Part shown: positions 45,836 through 55,010 of the stretch, in pieces
How the letters are laid out: each line of letters starts with the position of its first letter
Position numbering within the stretch: position 1 is the stretch's first letter
Assembly: GCF_002813325.1 (NCBI RefSeq)
Contig: NZ_PHUG01000001.1
Coordinates: 3,100,001-3,164,000, forward strand
DNA length: 64,000 bases
Reading direction: 5' to 3'
Source of the DNA: Janthinobacterium sp. 64
GTDB lineage: Bacteria; Pseudomonadota; Gammaproteobacteria; Burkholderiales; Burkholderiaceae_D
Notes under the pieces: model-generated
What the model was told of the DNA's origin: nothing
The model's database searches: none
The model's input: the letters and a program-made list of their open reading frames with translations, nothing else
Translations under genes and position numbers: made by a program

Positions 45836-46606
45836 TTACTTACTCTCCAGCCGCTGCCGCAGTTCCTCGGCCACCGGATAATCGGGATACGCCTGCCGGA
45901 ACGCCGTCCACTCCTCCTGCGCCAGCGTGCCTTCACCTGCCTTGAGCAGGGCGTCGATCTTCACCAGCCACACGCCAGCGTCGAGCCTGGCCGGTGGTGG
46001 CAGCGGCGCGGGCATGGCCAGCGCCCGCTGTGCCGGCGCCTGGCGCTGCAGGCTGGACTCGGCCTGTAGCACCGTTTTCTGCTCCATCGCCTCCCGCATT
46101 GCCGGGGGCGGTGGCGGGGCCGGTGGCGCCGGCGCGGATACTGACACGGGTGCTGGCGCCGGCTCGGCTTGCGCCGGCGGCCTCGGTGCCGCCTTGGCCA
46201 TGGCGCGCGGTGCTGGCGCAGCTGCGGTCGATTCGGCAGCCTGCGGCACTGGCGCCGCTGCCGGCATCACCTCCTGCGTAACCGGTTCCCCCACCACAGG
46301 AAATTGCGCCGGCTTCGAGCCGAACCAGTCCACGCCGATCAGGTTCACCGTCAGCAGCACGGCGGCGGCCAGCCCCAGCGGAACGCGCCAGCGCTGCAGG
46401 TAGTCGGGCGATTTTTTGGCAGGCAGGGTGCGCAGAACGCCATCGGCGCTGTCGTTCGCAGCAATGGGTTTTGCCAATGCTTTTTCCGCGTCCGCCAGAA
46501 TAGCCGCATCGAGCGCGCTGGAAGGCGCGGGCTGCGGCAGACTGGCCAGCAGTGCCTTCAATTCCTCGTCATGCAATTCGTCGTTATCTTGATCGTGCGT
46601 ATTCAT
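45836..46606 (-). CDS. Membrane-anchored anti-sigma factor-like protein with Pro/Ala linker
   Basis: 256 aa: acidic cytoplasmic segment (1-72) that could hold the sigma factor, one membrane helix (about 75-93), a periplasmic Pro/Ala-rich linker (100-210) and a C-terminal helical part (210-256) resembling a TPR-like tail. It overlaps the sigma gene stop by ATGA, the common arrangement for sigma/anti-sigma pairs. No zinc-binding HxxxCxxC is visible, so it is not the classical ZAS type. Function is inferred from position and topology. Confidence 0.75.
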   Translation of the reverse strand: MNTHDQDNDELHDEELKALLASLPQPAPSSALDAAILADAEKALAKPIAANDSADGVLRTLPAKKSPDYLQRWRVPLGLAAAVLLTVNLIGVDWFGSKPAQFPVVGEPVTQEVMPAAAPVPQAAESTAAAPAPRAMAKAAPRPPAQAEPAPAPVSVSAPAPPAPPPPPAMREAMEQKTVLQAESSLQRQAPAQRALAMPAPLPPPARLDAGVWLVKIDALLKAGEGTLAQEEWTAFRQAYPDYPVAEELRQRLESK

Positions 46607-47160
46607 GCCTGTCCTCCCGCGCTGTCCAAGCCCGCGCGCAATTTCTGCATGGCGTAGCGCAGCCGGCTCTTGACGGTTTCCGCTTCCGCCCCCGTCACCA
46701 CGGCGATCTCCTGGATGCTCATGCCGCTGAACTGCTGCAGCACCAGCGCTTCCTTCTGCTCCACCGGCAGCGCGGCGATGGCCGCATGCAGCAGCGCATG
46801 CTGCTGTTTCTGTTCCAGCGATTGCGGCGGCGATGCGCCCTCGTCCGCCAGTTCGCCCACGTCGTCGTGTTCCTGAACATCGCGCTGGCGCAGCAGGTCG
46901 ATCAGGCGGTTGCGCGCGATCTGGTACAGATAGGTGCGGAATGCCGCTTGCGGCTGGTAGCCCATGCGCGCCGCGTGCAGGCTGGCCCACGCATCCTGCA
47001 CGATCTCGTCAACCCACGCGCGGCGCGGCGAACGCCATGCCACGAAGCGGTACAGGCCCTGGCTATGGCGCCGGTACAATTCGCGAAACGACGGCAGGTC
47101 GCCGGCGCTGTAGCGCAGCATCAGCTCTTCATCCGTGGCAGTGAGTAATGTGTCGGGCAT
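46603..47160 (-). CDS. ECF-type RNA polymerase sigma factor
   Basis: 185-aa sigma-70 factor reduced to regions 2 and 4. Region 2 has RELYRRHSQGLYRFV and VDEIVQDAWASLH; region 4 has LPVEQKEALVLQQFSGMSIQEIA, quoted in two parts: LPVEQKEALVLQQF and SGMSIQEIAVVTG, a helix-turn-helix ending VKSRLRYAMQKL. The start MPDTLLTATDEE is chosen at 47160. It lies between the beta-propeller gene (49 nt upstream) and its anti-sigma. It probably controls its own operon. Confidence 0.9.
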   Translation of the reverse strand: MPDTLLTATDEELMLRYSAGDLPSFRELYRRHSQGLYRFVAWRSPRRAWVDEIVQDAWASLHAARMGYQPQAAFRTYLYQIARNRLIDLLRQRDVQEHDDVGELADEGASPPQSLEQKQQHALLHAAIAALPVEQKEALVLQQFSGMSIQEIAVVTGAEAETVKSRLRYAMQKLRAGLDSAGGQA

Positions 47161-47209
47161 GCGAAGCAGTGTAGCCGAACTGCGCGGCAGCGACAATTCC
47201 CATGCTCCT

Positions 47210-49102
47210 TCAGCGTACAGTGGACGTAATGGGCGCATAGCTGATGCGGCGCACTTCGCGGATCTGTCCATCCCTGAGCGCCCCTTCCACCACTTCATAG
47301 CCGAGCAGGGCGAAGACGCGGCCCAGCAGGAACAATGGCCGCGCATTGCCATACCAGTCCACGCACGATGCGCGGCAGCCATCGTCCGCCGCTGATAATT
47401 GGACCGGCCGCGCGGCCAGCGCACCGAGCTCCGTCAATGTCAAACCATTGTTACGCAAGTAGAGCACGGAGGCGGCGGACTTGTTGAGGCCAGGCCGTTC
47501 GTCCGCGCCCAGGATGGGCAGGCCGATCACGCCCTCGCTGGCCGTGTGCGGCTTGTAGAAAAAGCCGTGGCTGCGCGACTCGCCCTGCGCCGCATCGGCG
47601 CGGATGTAGCGCGTGGCAATCGCCGCCTGCGCCCCCAGGCCGATGGTGCTGAAGTGCAGATCCTTGCCCTGCGCACCGATCACCACGGCGTCATTGCCCA
47701 GCGCTTCGATGCGCTCGACGCCATGCGGCAGGGACAAAGCTTGCACGCTGCCCGCATCGGCCCAGCGCACGGCATACAGGGGCTGGCGCGGCCAGGCCTG
47801 ATCCGCCTGACGGCGTCCTGCATTGCCGGGATGGCCGTACAACAGATACGCGCCCACATAGCGATTCTGCAAGCCGTAGCCGCCGCCACCTGGCAGCGCC
47901 TTGTAGCTGCTGGCGGGCGCGCTATCGCGGCCATCGGAAAACGAGGCCAATGGCACGCGCAGCAAGGCCATGTCGCCGCGCCCGCGCGCGCCGTCCCACA
48001 TGGCGTCGCCCTGGCCTTCGGCGCGCAGCAGCACGTTCAGGTGGCCATCGCCACTTTCCAGGAACGAGAACTGGTCGACGGGTGCGCCCGCCACTTTCAA
48101 TGCGCTGGGCGCACTGCCATCGAGGGGAATGCGGAACACGCCCGAGTCGCGGCCGCGGCGCGTGGTCCACACGAAAACGGATTCGCCCGACACATAAAAC
48201 ACGCGCCCCTGCGGCCCCATCACGGCCGTCGCTTCGCAGCGCATGTCGCGCTGCGCCAGGTCGCACACGGTGACCGTGTGCAGGGTCAGGCCGAAGCCCG
48301 TTTCCGGTTCTTCATCGGTGCGGTAGATGCGCGTGGCCGGAGCGATGCGCTTGAAGTCGGACGGCACGGCGTCGGGGCGCCAGCGGCGCAGCGCGGGAAA
48401 GCTGCCGAACGGATCGCCGCGGCGCAGGTTCAGCGACAGGGGCGAGTAGAACACCAGTTTGCTGCCGACCAGGCGGCTCGCGTAATTACGCGAGGAATAA
48501 TAATCGTTGGAGCGCAAATGATAGGTGGAGCGGTAGGCCAGCTTGCCGTCGGCGTTGATGTCGAACAGGCCGATCTCCGTGCCGCCGCGGCTGTAGCTGT
48601 AGCCGATCACCACCACCGTGTCGCCGTCGATCAGCATCTCGTCATACCAGCTGCCCGACGGGTCGCTGCCCGGTGCGAATGCGTCGAGCGAGGACACGGG
48701 CTGCAAGGCATTGCCACCCACCTGCACGGTGAACAGCTTGCCGCGCCGGAGCATCACCAGGTGCTTGCCATGCAGCTTGACGATGCCGCCTTCGTCCACG
48801 CCCGCCGTCTGCACATTGGTGACGGATTCCGCCGCTTCTGCCGATGCTGCCGGCGCGGATTTCGCCATCATCGGCGCGGGCGGGGCAGGCGGCGCCGACA
48901 TGGACTGCGCCGTGGCGCGCTGCAGTTTCTGCTGCTCCTTCTGCAGTGCCGCCTGGCGCGCCTGCAACTGCTGCAGGTAGCTGCTCAAGGCTTGCTCGCT
49001 GGCGAACGGCGCCAGGGTTTTCCTGGGCGCCGTGTCGGCGGCGTGGCTGCCTGCCGACAGCAGCAGGGACAGTATCAATGTGATCTTGAGGGCGCTGGAC
49101 AT
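47210..49102 (-). CDS. Secreted beta-propeller domain protein (PF09826-type)
   Basis: 630-aa exported protein: signal peptide 1-21 (cut after SHA), a short coiled coil (about 38-66), an Ala/Pro-rich spacer and a large C-terminal beta-propeller. TNVQTAGVDEGGIVKLHG after the spacer is the characteristic opening of the family, whose members are mostly described in Bacillus and archaea with unknown function. Two cysteines near the end (CRASC) could form a disulfide. It heads the operon propeller-sigma-antisigma, which suggests the three act together in envelope sensing. Confidence 0.8.
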   Translation of the reverse strand: MSSALKITLILSLLLSAGSHAADTAPRKTLAPFASEQALSSYLQQLQARQAALQKEQQKLQRATAQSMSAPPAPPAPMMAKSAPAASAEAAESVTNVQTAGVDEGGIVKLHGKHLVMLRRGKLFTVQVGGNALQPVSSLDAFAPGSDPSGSWYDEMLIDGDTVVVIGYSYSRGGTEIGLFDINADGKLAYRSTYHLRSNDYYSSRNYASRLVGSKLVFYSPLSLNLRRGDPFGSFPALRRWRPDAVPSDFKRIAPATRIYRTDEEPETGFGLTLHTVTVCDLAQRDMRCEATAVMGPQGRVFYVSGESVFVWTTRRGRDSGVFRIPLDGSAPSALKVAGAPVDQFSFLESGDGHLNVLLRAEGQGDAMWDGARGRGDMALLRVPLASFSDGRDSAPASSYKALPGGGGYGLQNRYVGAYLLYGHPGNAGRRQADQAWPRQPLYAVRWADAGSVQALSLPHGVERIEALGNDAVVIGAQGKDLHFSTIGLGAQAAIATRYIRADAAQGESRSHGFFYKPHTASEGVIGLPILGADERPGLNKSAASVLYLRNNGLTLTELGALAARPVQLSAADDGCRASCVDWYGNARPLFLLGRVFALLGYEVVEGALRDGQIREVRRISYAPITSTVR

Positions 49103-49199
49103 CGCTTCTTCTCCGGTTGGCTGGGGTGTCCAACATGAAACGCGGCAGCGCAGAAAAAGGGGTTAAACGCGCGTAAAAATATTCACGCAGCGTTTTACC

Positions 49200-49823
49200 T
49201 TATTCAAAACCCCGTATGCGGTCGCCATTGAAATTCGGCAGGCGCCATTCAAAATGCAGGGCCAGGAAGCGGAACAGGAAGCCGGCGCCGATGGATGCCA
49301 GCTGCGCCACCGAGCTGTCGACCTTGAAGTGCAGCAGGCCCACGTACAGGGCGCCCGTGAACAGGGCCACGGTGGCATACACTTCGCGCTGCAGCACGAG
49401 GGGAATCTGGTTGCACAGGATATCGCGCAGCAGGCCGCCGAAGACGCCCGTGATCATCCCTGCCAGCACGACGATGGCCGGATGCATCTTGGCCGACATG
49501 GCGATGTCGCAGCCGATCACGCAAAACGCCACCAGGCCCAGGCCGTCGACCAGCAAAAAGATGGCGCGCAAATGGTGCAAATAGCGCGCAACAAAGGCCG
49601 TGACGATGGCCGCGCCAATGGTAAACAGCAGGTATTCGGGATGCGCGATCCAGCCCAGCGGATAGTGCCCCAGCAGCACGTCGCGCACGGTGCCGCCGCC
49701 GAGCGCCGTGACGGTGCCGATCATGCAGATGCCGAACAAGTCCATGCCGCGCCGCATGCCCATGATGGCGCCGGACATCGCTTCGGCGACGATCGCCACC
49801 AGATAAATCGTATATAACAGCAT
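49200..49823 (-). CDS. TRIC-type cation channel family protein (UPF0126)
   Basis: 207-aa protein of seven helices built as two repeats. Glycine/charged motifs GGGTVRD and GGLLRDIL occur at equivalent places in the repeats, as in prokaryotic TRIC channels that conduct monovalent cations. It begins 4 nt after the PBP1A stop, so the two are probably one operon. The physiological role in bacteria is uncertain. Confidence 0.88.
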   Translation of the reverse strand: MLLYTIYLVAIVAEAMSGAIMGMRRGMDLFGICMIGTVTALGGGTVRDVLLGHYPLGWIAHPEYLLFTIGAAIVTAFVARYLHHLRAIFLLVDGLGLVAFCVIGCDIAMSAKMHPAIVVLAGMITGVFGGLLRDILCNQIPLVLQREVYATVALFTGALYVGLLHFKVDSSVAQLASIGAGFLFRFLALHFEWRLPNFNGDRIRGFE

Positions 49824-49827
49824 GGTC

Positions 49828-52263
49828 TTACTCTTCCGAAAATGATTTGAGAATTTGTTCGCGTTCGCGCGCTTCGCTCAGGGTGCGCGCTTCATTCGTG
49901 CCCGTGCCGGAGCCGGAGCCGCCATCGCCAGCGTCACCGCGCGCCATGCGCGTATCCGCGCCGACGCTGCCGCAGCCGACGCTGCTGTGGATAAAGGCAA
50001 AGTTATCCTTCAGGCAGTCGCCGGCCAGGTATTCGGCATACACGTAATCGCCGTCGAGCAGGGCCAGGCCAGGCGGCTCGGCCAATACCTGTTCGCGGCG
50101 GCCCTGCACGGCCACCTGCATGTAGTCGCGCCAGACGGGCAGCGCCAACGTCCCCCCGGTGGCGTTGCCCAGGCTCTTGGGCTGGTCGTAGCCAAGCCAC
50201 ACGACGGAGACGAGCCCCGAGGAATAGCCGGCGAACCAGGCGTCGTAGGCGTTGTTCGACGTGCCCGTCTTGCCGGCCGCGTCGCCGCGTCCCAGCGCCA
50301 GCGCGCCGCGGCCCGTGCCGCTCTTGACGACGTCGCGCAGCATGCTGTCCATGACGTAGGCATTGCGCGTGGAGATCACTTGCGTGCCCGGTGCCGGCGC
50401 GTCCTTGGCACGTGGCGCCGCATCGCTGAACAGCACTTCTCCGCTGCGGCTGCGCACTTGCTTGATCAGTTTTGGCGGCATCTGCATGCCGCCATTGGCG
50501 AACACCGCATACGATTGCGCCAGCTGCAGCGGCGTGGCGCCGCCCGCGCCCAGCGCCAGCGGCAGGGAGACGGGATTGCGCGCGCCCTCGAAACCGAAGC
50601 GCGTGGCGTAGTGCTGCACGTAGCCGGGACCGGCCGCCTGCATCAGGCTCACGGCCACGAGGTTTTTCGAGCGCACGAGGCCGCGCCGCACGCTGATGAA
50701 GCCTTCATAGTTATTGCCGTAATTGCGCGGACGCCATGGCCGCGCGCCCGTTTCCTGCGGCAGCAGCAAACGCTGCGTGTCATCGACGGCCGTGCCGGGA
50801 AAATAGCCCTTTTCCAGCGCCGCCGAATACACGAAGGGCTTGAAGCTGGAGCCGGGCTGGCGGTAGGCCTGCATGGCGTGGTTGTAGTGGTTGCGGTAGA
50901 AATCGAAGCCGCCCGCCATGGCGACGATTTCGCCGCTGTGCGCCTCGACGGAAATGAGCGCGCCTTCCATCTCGGGCAGCTGGCTCACCAGCCAGCCCTT
51001 CTTGGCCGCGTCGTGCACTACGCGAATGACGCTGCCCGCGACGATGGCGCGTTTGCCATCCCAGGCCAGCTTGCCGCCCAGGCGTGCTTCCGAGGCGGTG
51101 ACCACGATCTCGTCTCCATTGCGCAGCTGCGCCGTCACCTGGCGCTTGGCCGAAGTCTCGACCTTGCGCACGAGCGCGGCGCGCAAATCTCCGCTGTCCG
51201 GATAGGCGGCCAGCTGGCGCGCCACGCTGTCTGCGGAGGGGGCCAGACGCGCTTCCGGGCCACGGTAGCCGCGCCGCGCCTGCGCGTTCAACAGCCCATC
51301 GCGCAGCGACTTATCGGCCGCGATTTGCGGCGCCATGCGGATGGTCGTCGTCACGTCCAGGCCCATGCTGTAGGCGCCTTCGGGATAGCTTTGCAAGATC
51401 AGCTGGCGCGCTTCCTCGACCGCATACGCAGCCGCGTGCACGGAGCTGTTGCGGTCCTTGTTCAGGGCCAGTTTTTCCGCCACCGCCGCATCGTATTCCA
51501 CTGGCGTGATGTAGCCCAGTTCGCGCATGCGCTGCAGGATGTAATGCTGGCGCACGGTGGCGCGCTGGGGATTGGCGACGGGGTTGTAGGCCGACGGCGC
51601 TTTCGGCAAGCCGGCCAGCATGGCCGCTTCGGCGATGCTGACTTCCGCCAGCGGTTTGTCGAAATAGATGTTCGAGGCGGCGGAAAAGCCGTAGGAGCGC
51701 TCGCCCAGGTAAATCTGGTTCATATACAGTTCCAGCAGCTTGTCCTTGCCGTAGTGCTGTTCCAGCTTGTAGGCGAGCAGCATCTCCGTCAGCTTGCGCT
51801 GCACGGTCTTTTCGCGCGACAGGAAAAAGTCGCGCGCCACCTGCATGGTGATGGTGCTGGCGCCCTGCGCGTGGTGGCCCGTGACGACGTTGGCCAGGGT
51901 AGCGCGCGTCAAGCCATAGAAGTCGACGGCGCCGTGTTCATAAAAGCGCGCATCCTCGATGGCCAGCAAAGCCTGGCGCATGCGCAGCGGGATGTCTTTC
52001 AAGGGCAGGAACTCGCGGCGCTCTTCGCCGTATTCGGCCAGCAGTTCGCCTTCGCTGGAAAAAATACGCAGCGGCAGCGCGGGCTTGTACTGGGCCAGGT
52101 GTTCGACGGCCGGCAAATCCTGCCATGCCTGGCGCAGCCACCAGCCGCCCGCCAGGGCTGCAGACAAGCCCAGGCCCAGGGTCAATCCCAGGCCGAATTT
52201 CAGATTGCGCGCCAGCTTCGACTGGGGCTTGCGGGTGCTGCTGTCGTTCGCTTGTGCTTCCAT
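49828..52263 (-). CDS. Class A penicillin-binding protein, PBP1A-like
   Basis: 811-aa bifunctional peptidoglycan synthase: short cytoplasmic tail, membrane helix (about 23-42), glycosyltransferase domain with catalytic Glu103 in AIEDARFYEH and GASTITMQ, an OB-like insert and a transpeptidase domain with Ser472/Lys475 (PGSSFKPF) and Lys665-Thr-Gly. The start MEAQANDS has AAGGA upstream; an ATG 69 nt earlier is less supported. The C-terminal tail is Gly/Ser-rich. A second mrcA-like gene probably exists elsewhere, since mrcA usually lies with the pil genes. Confidence 0.9.
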   Translation of the reverse strand: MEAQANDSSTRKPQSKLARNLKFGLGLTLGLGLSAALAGGWWLRQAWQDLPAVEHLAQYKPALPLRIFSSEGELLAEYGEERREFLPLKDIPLRMRQALLAIEDARFYEHGAVDFYGLTRATLANVVTGHHAQGASTITMQVARDFFLSREKTVQRKLTEMLLAYKLEQHYGKDKLLELYMNQIYLGERSYGFSAASNIYFDKPLAEVSIAEAAMLAGLPKAPSAYNPVANPQRATVRQHYILQRMRELGYITPVEYDAAVAEKLALNKDRNSSVHAAAYAVEEARQLILQSYPEGAYSMGLDVTTTIRMAPQIAADKSLRDGLLNAQARRGYRGPEARLAPSADSVARQLAAYPDSGDLRAALVRKVETSAKRQVTAQLRNGDEIVVTASEARLGGKLAWDGKRAIVAGSVIRVVHDAAKKGWLVSQLPEMEGALISVEAHSGEIVAMAGGFDFYRNHYNHAMQAYRQPGSSFKPFVYSAALEKGYFPGTAVDDTQRLLLPQETGARPWRPRNYGNNYEGFISVRRGLVRSKNLVAVSLMQAAGPGYVQHYATRFGFEGARNPVSLPLALGAGGATPLQLAQSYAVFANGGMQMPPKLIKQVRSRSGEVLFSDAAPRAKDAPAPGTQVISTRNAYVMDSMLRDVVKSGTGRGALALGRGDAAGKTGTSNNAYDAWFAGYSSGLVSVVWLGYDQPKSLGNATGGTLALPVWRDYMQVAVQGRREQVLAEPPGLALLDGDYVYAEYLAGDCLKDNFAFIHSSVGCGSVGADTRMARGDAGDGGSGSGTGTNEARTLSEAREREQILKSFSEE

Positions 52264-52348
52264 GGTGGTATTCCTTGCTGCCAGGAGGCCGCGCGCTGGC
52301 GCATGGCACTCCATCAAAGAGGCATTGTGCACCGCAACACACCCATCC

Positions 52349-52381
52349 TTATCAAAAGTAAGTATTATTTAGTATTGATAA
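52349..52381. promoter_or_regulatory. Candidate LysR-type operator between PBP1A-like gene and argP-like gene
   Basis: TTATCAA and TTGATAA form an interrupted inverted repeat 19 nt apart in an AT-rich stretch, 25 bp before the regulator's ATG. LysR proteins often bind such dyads between their own gene and a divergent target. No binding data; inferred from position and symmetry. Confidence 0.5.
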
Positions 52382-52406
52382 ATTTTTCTTATGCAAGGCA
52401 ATCACC

Positions 52407-53294
52407 ATGGATCTCAACCCCAAGCACACGGAAGCGTTTCGCGCCGTCGTCGAAACGGGCAGCTTCGAGCAGGCGGCGCTGCGGCTGCACCTGACGTCGC
52501 CGGCCATTTCCCAGCGGGTGCGGGCGCTGGAAAGCCAGCTGGGCAATGCGCTGATCGTGCGCAGCCGTCCCGCGCGCGCCACGCGCATGGGCCAGCGGCT
52601 GATGCAGTACCTGAAACGGGCCAAGCTACTGGAAGCGGACTTGCAGGCGGAACTGGCGGTGCAGCAGGATGCCCCGCTGACGCTGGTGCTGGCGCTGAAC
52701 GCGGACTCGATGGGCACGTGGTTCTTCCCGGCCCTGTCGGAAGTGCTGATACGCGAAAGAGTGCTGCTGGACCTGACCGTGGAAGACCAGGACCACACGT
52801 ATACCTTGCTGGAGACGGGCATGGCGATCGGCTGCATCAGCACGGAGGCCAAACCCATGCGCGGCTGCACGGCCGAGCCGCTGGGCGTGATGCGCTACTG
52901 GCTGGTGGCCACGCCCGCGTTCCGCCAGCAGTGGTTTGCGCACGGGCTGACGCGCAAGGCGGCGCGCACGGCGCCCGTCGTCGCCTACACGCGCAAGGAC
53001 ACCCTGCAATCGTCGTTCCTGCAGGACGCGCTGGGGCTGCCCGAAGGGGCCTACCCCTGCCATTACGTGCCGGGCGCCACCTCGCACTTCAACGCCATCC
53101 GCTACGGCCTCGGCTACGGCATGGTGCCCGAGTTGCTGCTGAAGGCGAACACGGATGGCGAGCTGGTGGAAATGCTCACGCCCAAGACCCCGGCCGACGT
53201 GGCCCTGTACTGGCACACGTGGAAGGTGCAGTCGCCGCGCATGGAGCAGCTGTCGCGGCAAATCATCGCGGCGGCGCGCAGCATGCTGAAATAG
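52407..53294 (+). CDS. argP: LysR-family regulator, ArgP/IciA type
   Basis: 295-aa regulator with an N-terminal winged helix (HLTSPAISQRVRALESQLG is the recognition region) and a substrate-binding-like C-terminal domain. HTEAFRAVVETGSFEQAA and the LLLKAN..GELV end fit the ArgP/LysG group that controls lysine and arginine exporters (argO/lysE). No such exporter is nearby; the divergent gene is the PBP1A-like gene. It meets the sulfonate-type permease gene stop to stop. Confidence 0.82.
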   Translation: MDLNPKHTEAFRAVVETGSFEQAALRLHLTSPAISQRVRALESQLGNALIVRSRPARATRMGQRLMQYLKRAKLLEADLQAELAVQQDAPLTLVLALNADSMGTWFFPALSEVLIRERVLLDLTVEDQDHTYTLLETGMAIGCISTEAKPMRGCTAEPLGVMRYWLVATPAFRQQWFAHGLTRKAARTAPVVAYTRKDTLQSSFLQDALGLPEGAYPCHYVPGATSHFNAIRYGLGYGMVPELLLKANTDGELVEMLTPKTPADVALYWHTWKVQSPRMEQLSRQIIAAARSMLK

Positions 53295-54167
53295 TTATCG
53301 TTGCATGCCCCAGCGTTTCAAGGTGACGCGTTCCAGAGTGCGAAAGCCGATGTTTTCCACGATTAAACCGATGACGATGACGGCCGCCAGGCCGGCAAAC
53401 ACCTTGTCCGTGTACAGCTCGTTGCGGTTCTGGAAGATGTACCAGCCCAGGCCGCCCTGCCCCGAGGTGGTGCCGAACACCAGCTCGGCCGCGATCAGGG
53501 TGCGCCAGGCGAATGCCCAGCCTATCTTCAAGCCCGAAACGATGGAGGGCAAGGCGCCCGGCACGAGAATGTGCAGCACCAGGCGCAAGCCGTTCAGCCC
53601 ATAGTTGCGGCCCGCCATGCGCAGGGTCTCGGGCACGCCCTGGAAGCCCGCATACGTGTTCAGGGCCAGCGGCCACATCACGGAATGGACGATGACGAAG
53701 ATCAGGCTGGCGCGTCCCAGGCCGAACCACAGCAGGGCCAGCGGCAGCAAGGCGATGGCCGGCAAGGGATTCAACATGGCCGTCAGGGTTTCCAGCAGGT
53801 CGCGCCCGATGCGGCTCGACACGGCCAGCAAAGTCAGCACGAAGGCGGCCAGCACGCCCACCGCATAGCCCTGCAGCAAGACGACGAGGGAGGCGGCCGT
53901 GCGCGTGAGCAATTCACCGCTGGCGATGCCGCCGATAAACGCCTGCGCCGTTTGCAAAAAACTGGGCAAGAGCAAATCGTTGTTTGTCCAGCGCGCCGCG
54001 CCTTCCCACAGCAGGGCCAGGCTGAGCAAGATGAAAGCCTTGCGCCACAGCGCGTGCTGGCTCACACGCTGCCAGCGCGACAGCGGCTGCTCGACGGTGA
54101 CGCCAGCCGGCGGCGGCGCCGCATAGACGAATTCCTGGCGGATCGGCGGCTCCAGCAGCGCGCTCAT
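53295..54167 (-). CDS. ABC transporter permease, taurine/sulfonate (SsuC/TauC) type
   Basis: 290-aa permease with six helices and a 40-residue cytoplasmic N-terminus. AGRNYGLNGLRLVLHILVPG is the loop that contacts the ATPase. Most like nitrate/sulfonate/taurine permeases (BPD_transp_1). It overlaps the ATPase gene by 4 bp and ends the four-gene operon. Confidence 0.88.
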   Translation of the reverse strand: MSALLEPPIRQEFVYAAPPPAGVTVEQPLSRWQRVSQHALWRKAFILLSLALLWEGAARWTNNDLLLPSFLQTAQAFIGGIASGELLTRTAASLVVLLQGYAVGVLAAFVLTLLAVSSRIGRDLLETLTAMLNPLPAIALLPLALLWFGLGRASLIFVIVHSVMWPLALNTYAGFQGVPETLRMAGRNYGLNGLRLVLHILVPGALPSIVSGLKIGWAFAWRTLIAAELVFGTTSGQGGLGWYIFQNRNELYTDKVFAGLAAVIVIGLIVENIGFRTLERVTLKRWGMQR

Positions 54168-55009
54168 ACGGCCTCCCGGTGGGCACGCTCTGCTTGCGGG
54201 ACGGGAGCGACTTCCTCATCGAACAGCAGGCCGTGGATGCGGCTGCTGGCAGCCTGGAATTCCGCGCTGCCCGCGCTGTGCAAGCCGAACTGATGGCTGT
54301 TGAGTTCGGCTCGCACGCGCCCCGGATGGGGCGACAGCAGCAAGATGCGGTTGCCCACGACCAGCGCTTCCTCGATCGAATGCGTGACGAAGACGAGGGT
54401 AAAGCGCAGCTCTTCCCACAATCGGCTCAGTTCTTCCTGCATCTTGCGCCGCGTCAAGGCATCAAGGGCGGCAAACGGCTCGTCCATCAGCAACACTTCC
54501 GGCTGCATGGCCAGCGCGCGGGCGATGGCCACCCGCTGCTTCATACCGCCCGACAAGGTATGCGGATGGGCATCTTCAAAGCCAGCCAGGCCCACCTTGG
54601 CGATCCAGTGATGGGCGCGCTCGCGGGCCGCCTGCTTGTCCAGGCGCTTGCTGGCAAGTAAAGGGAACATGACGTTTTCCAGCACGGTCTTCCATGGCGG
54701 CAACTGGTCGAATTCCTGGAACACGACGACACGGTCCGGCCCCGGTTGATGAATGGGCTGGCCCTGCATGGCGATGCTGCCCGCGCGCGGCGCGATGAAA
54801 CCGGCCACGGCTTTCAGCAAGGACGACTTGCCGCAGCCCGATGGCCCCAGCAGCACGAAACGGTCGCCGCGAAAGACGTCGAAACTGACATCATGCGTGG
54901 CGCGCACGGTGCGCTGCTCGGTGCGGTATTCCAGGCTGACATGTTTGACGCTGAGCAAGGGCTGTAGCGCAACGGGAGGACGGACCAGATGAAAAGCGGG
55001 GGCGTTCAT
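54164..55009 (-). CDS. ABC transporter ATP-binding protein, taurine/sulfonate (SsuB/TauB) type
   Basis: 281-aa ATPase: Walker A GPSGCGKSS (55-63), signature LSGGMKQRVAIARAL and Walker B LLMDEPFAALD, with VTHSIEEAL as the switch His. The start MNAPAFHL has a perfect AAGGAGG 5 nt upstream that lies within the end of the binding-protein gene. Subfamily fits taurine, sulfonate and nitrate importers. Confidence 0.9.
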   Translation of the reverse strand: MNAPAFHLVRPPVALQPLLSVKHVSLEYRTEQRTVRATHDVSFDVFRGDRFVLLGPSGCGKSSLLKAVAGFIAPRAGSIAMQGQPIHQPGPDRVVVFQEFDQLPPWKTVLENVMFPLLASKRLDKQAARERAHHWIAKVGLAGFEDAHPHTLSGGMKQRVAIARALAMQPEVLLMDEPFAALDALTRRKMQEELSRLWEELRFTLVFVTHSIEEALVVGNRILLLSPHPGRVRAELNSHQFGLHSAGSAEFQAASSRIHGLLFDEEVAPVPQAERAHREAV

Positions 55010-55010
55010 G

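Noticed and set aside
49855..52494. 879-codon plus-strand frame opposite the PBP1A-like gene
   Set aside because: Antisense to a gene with intact catalytic motifs; composition is low in hydrophobic core residues.
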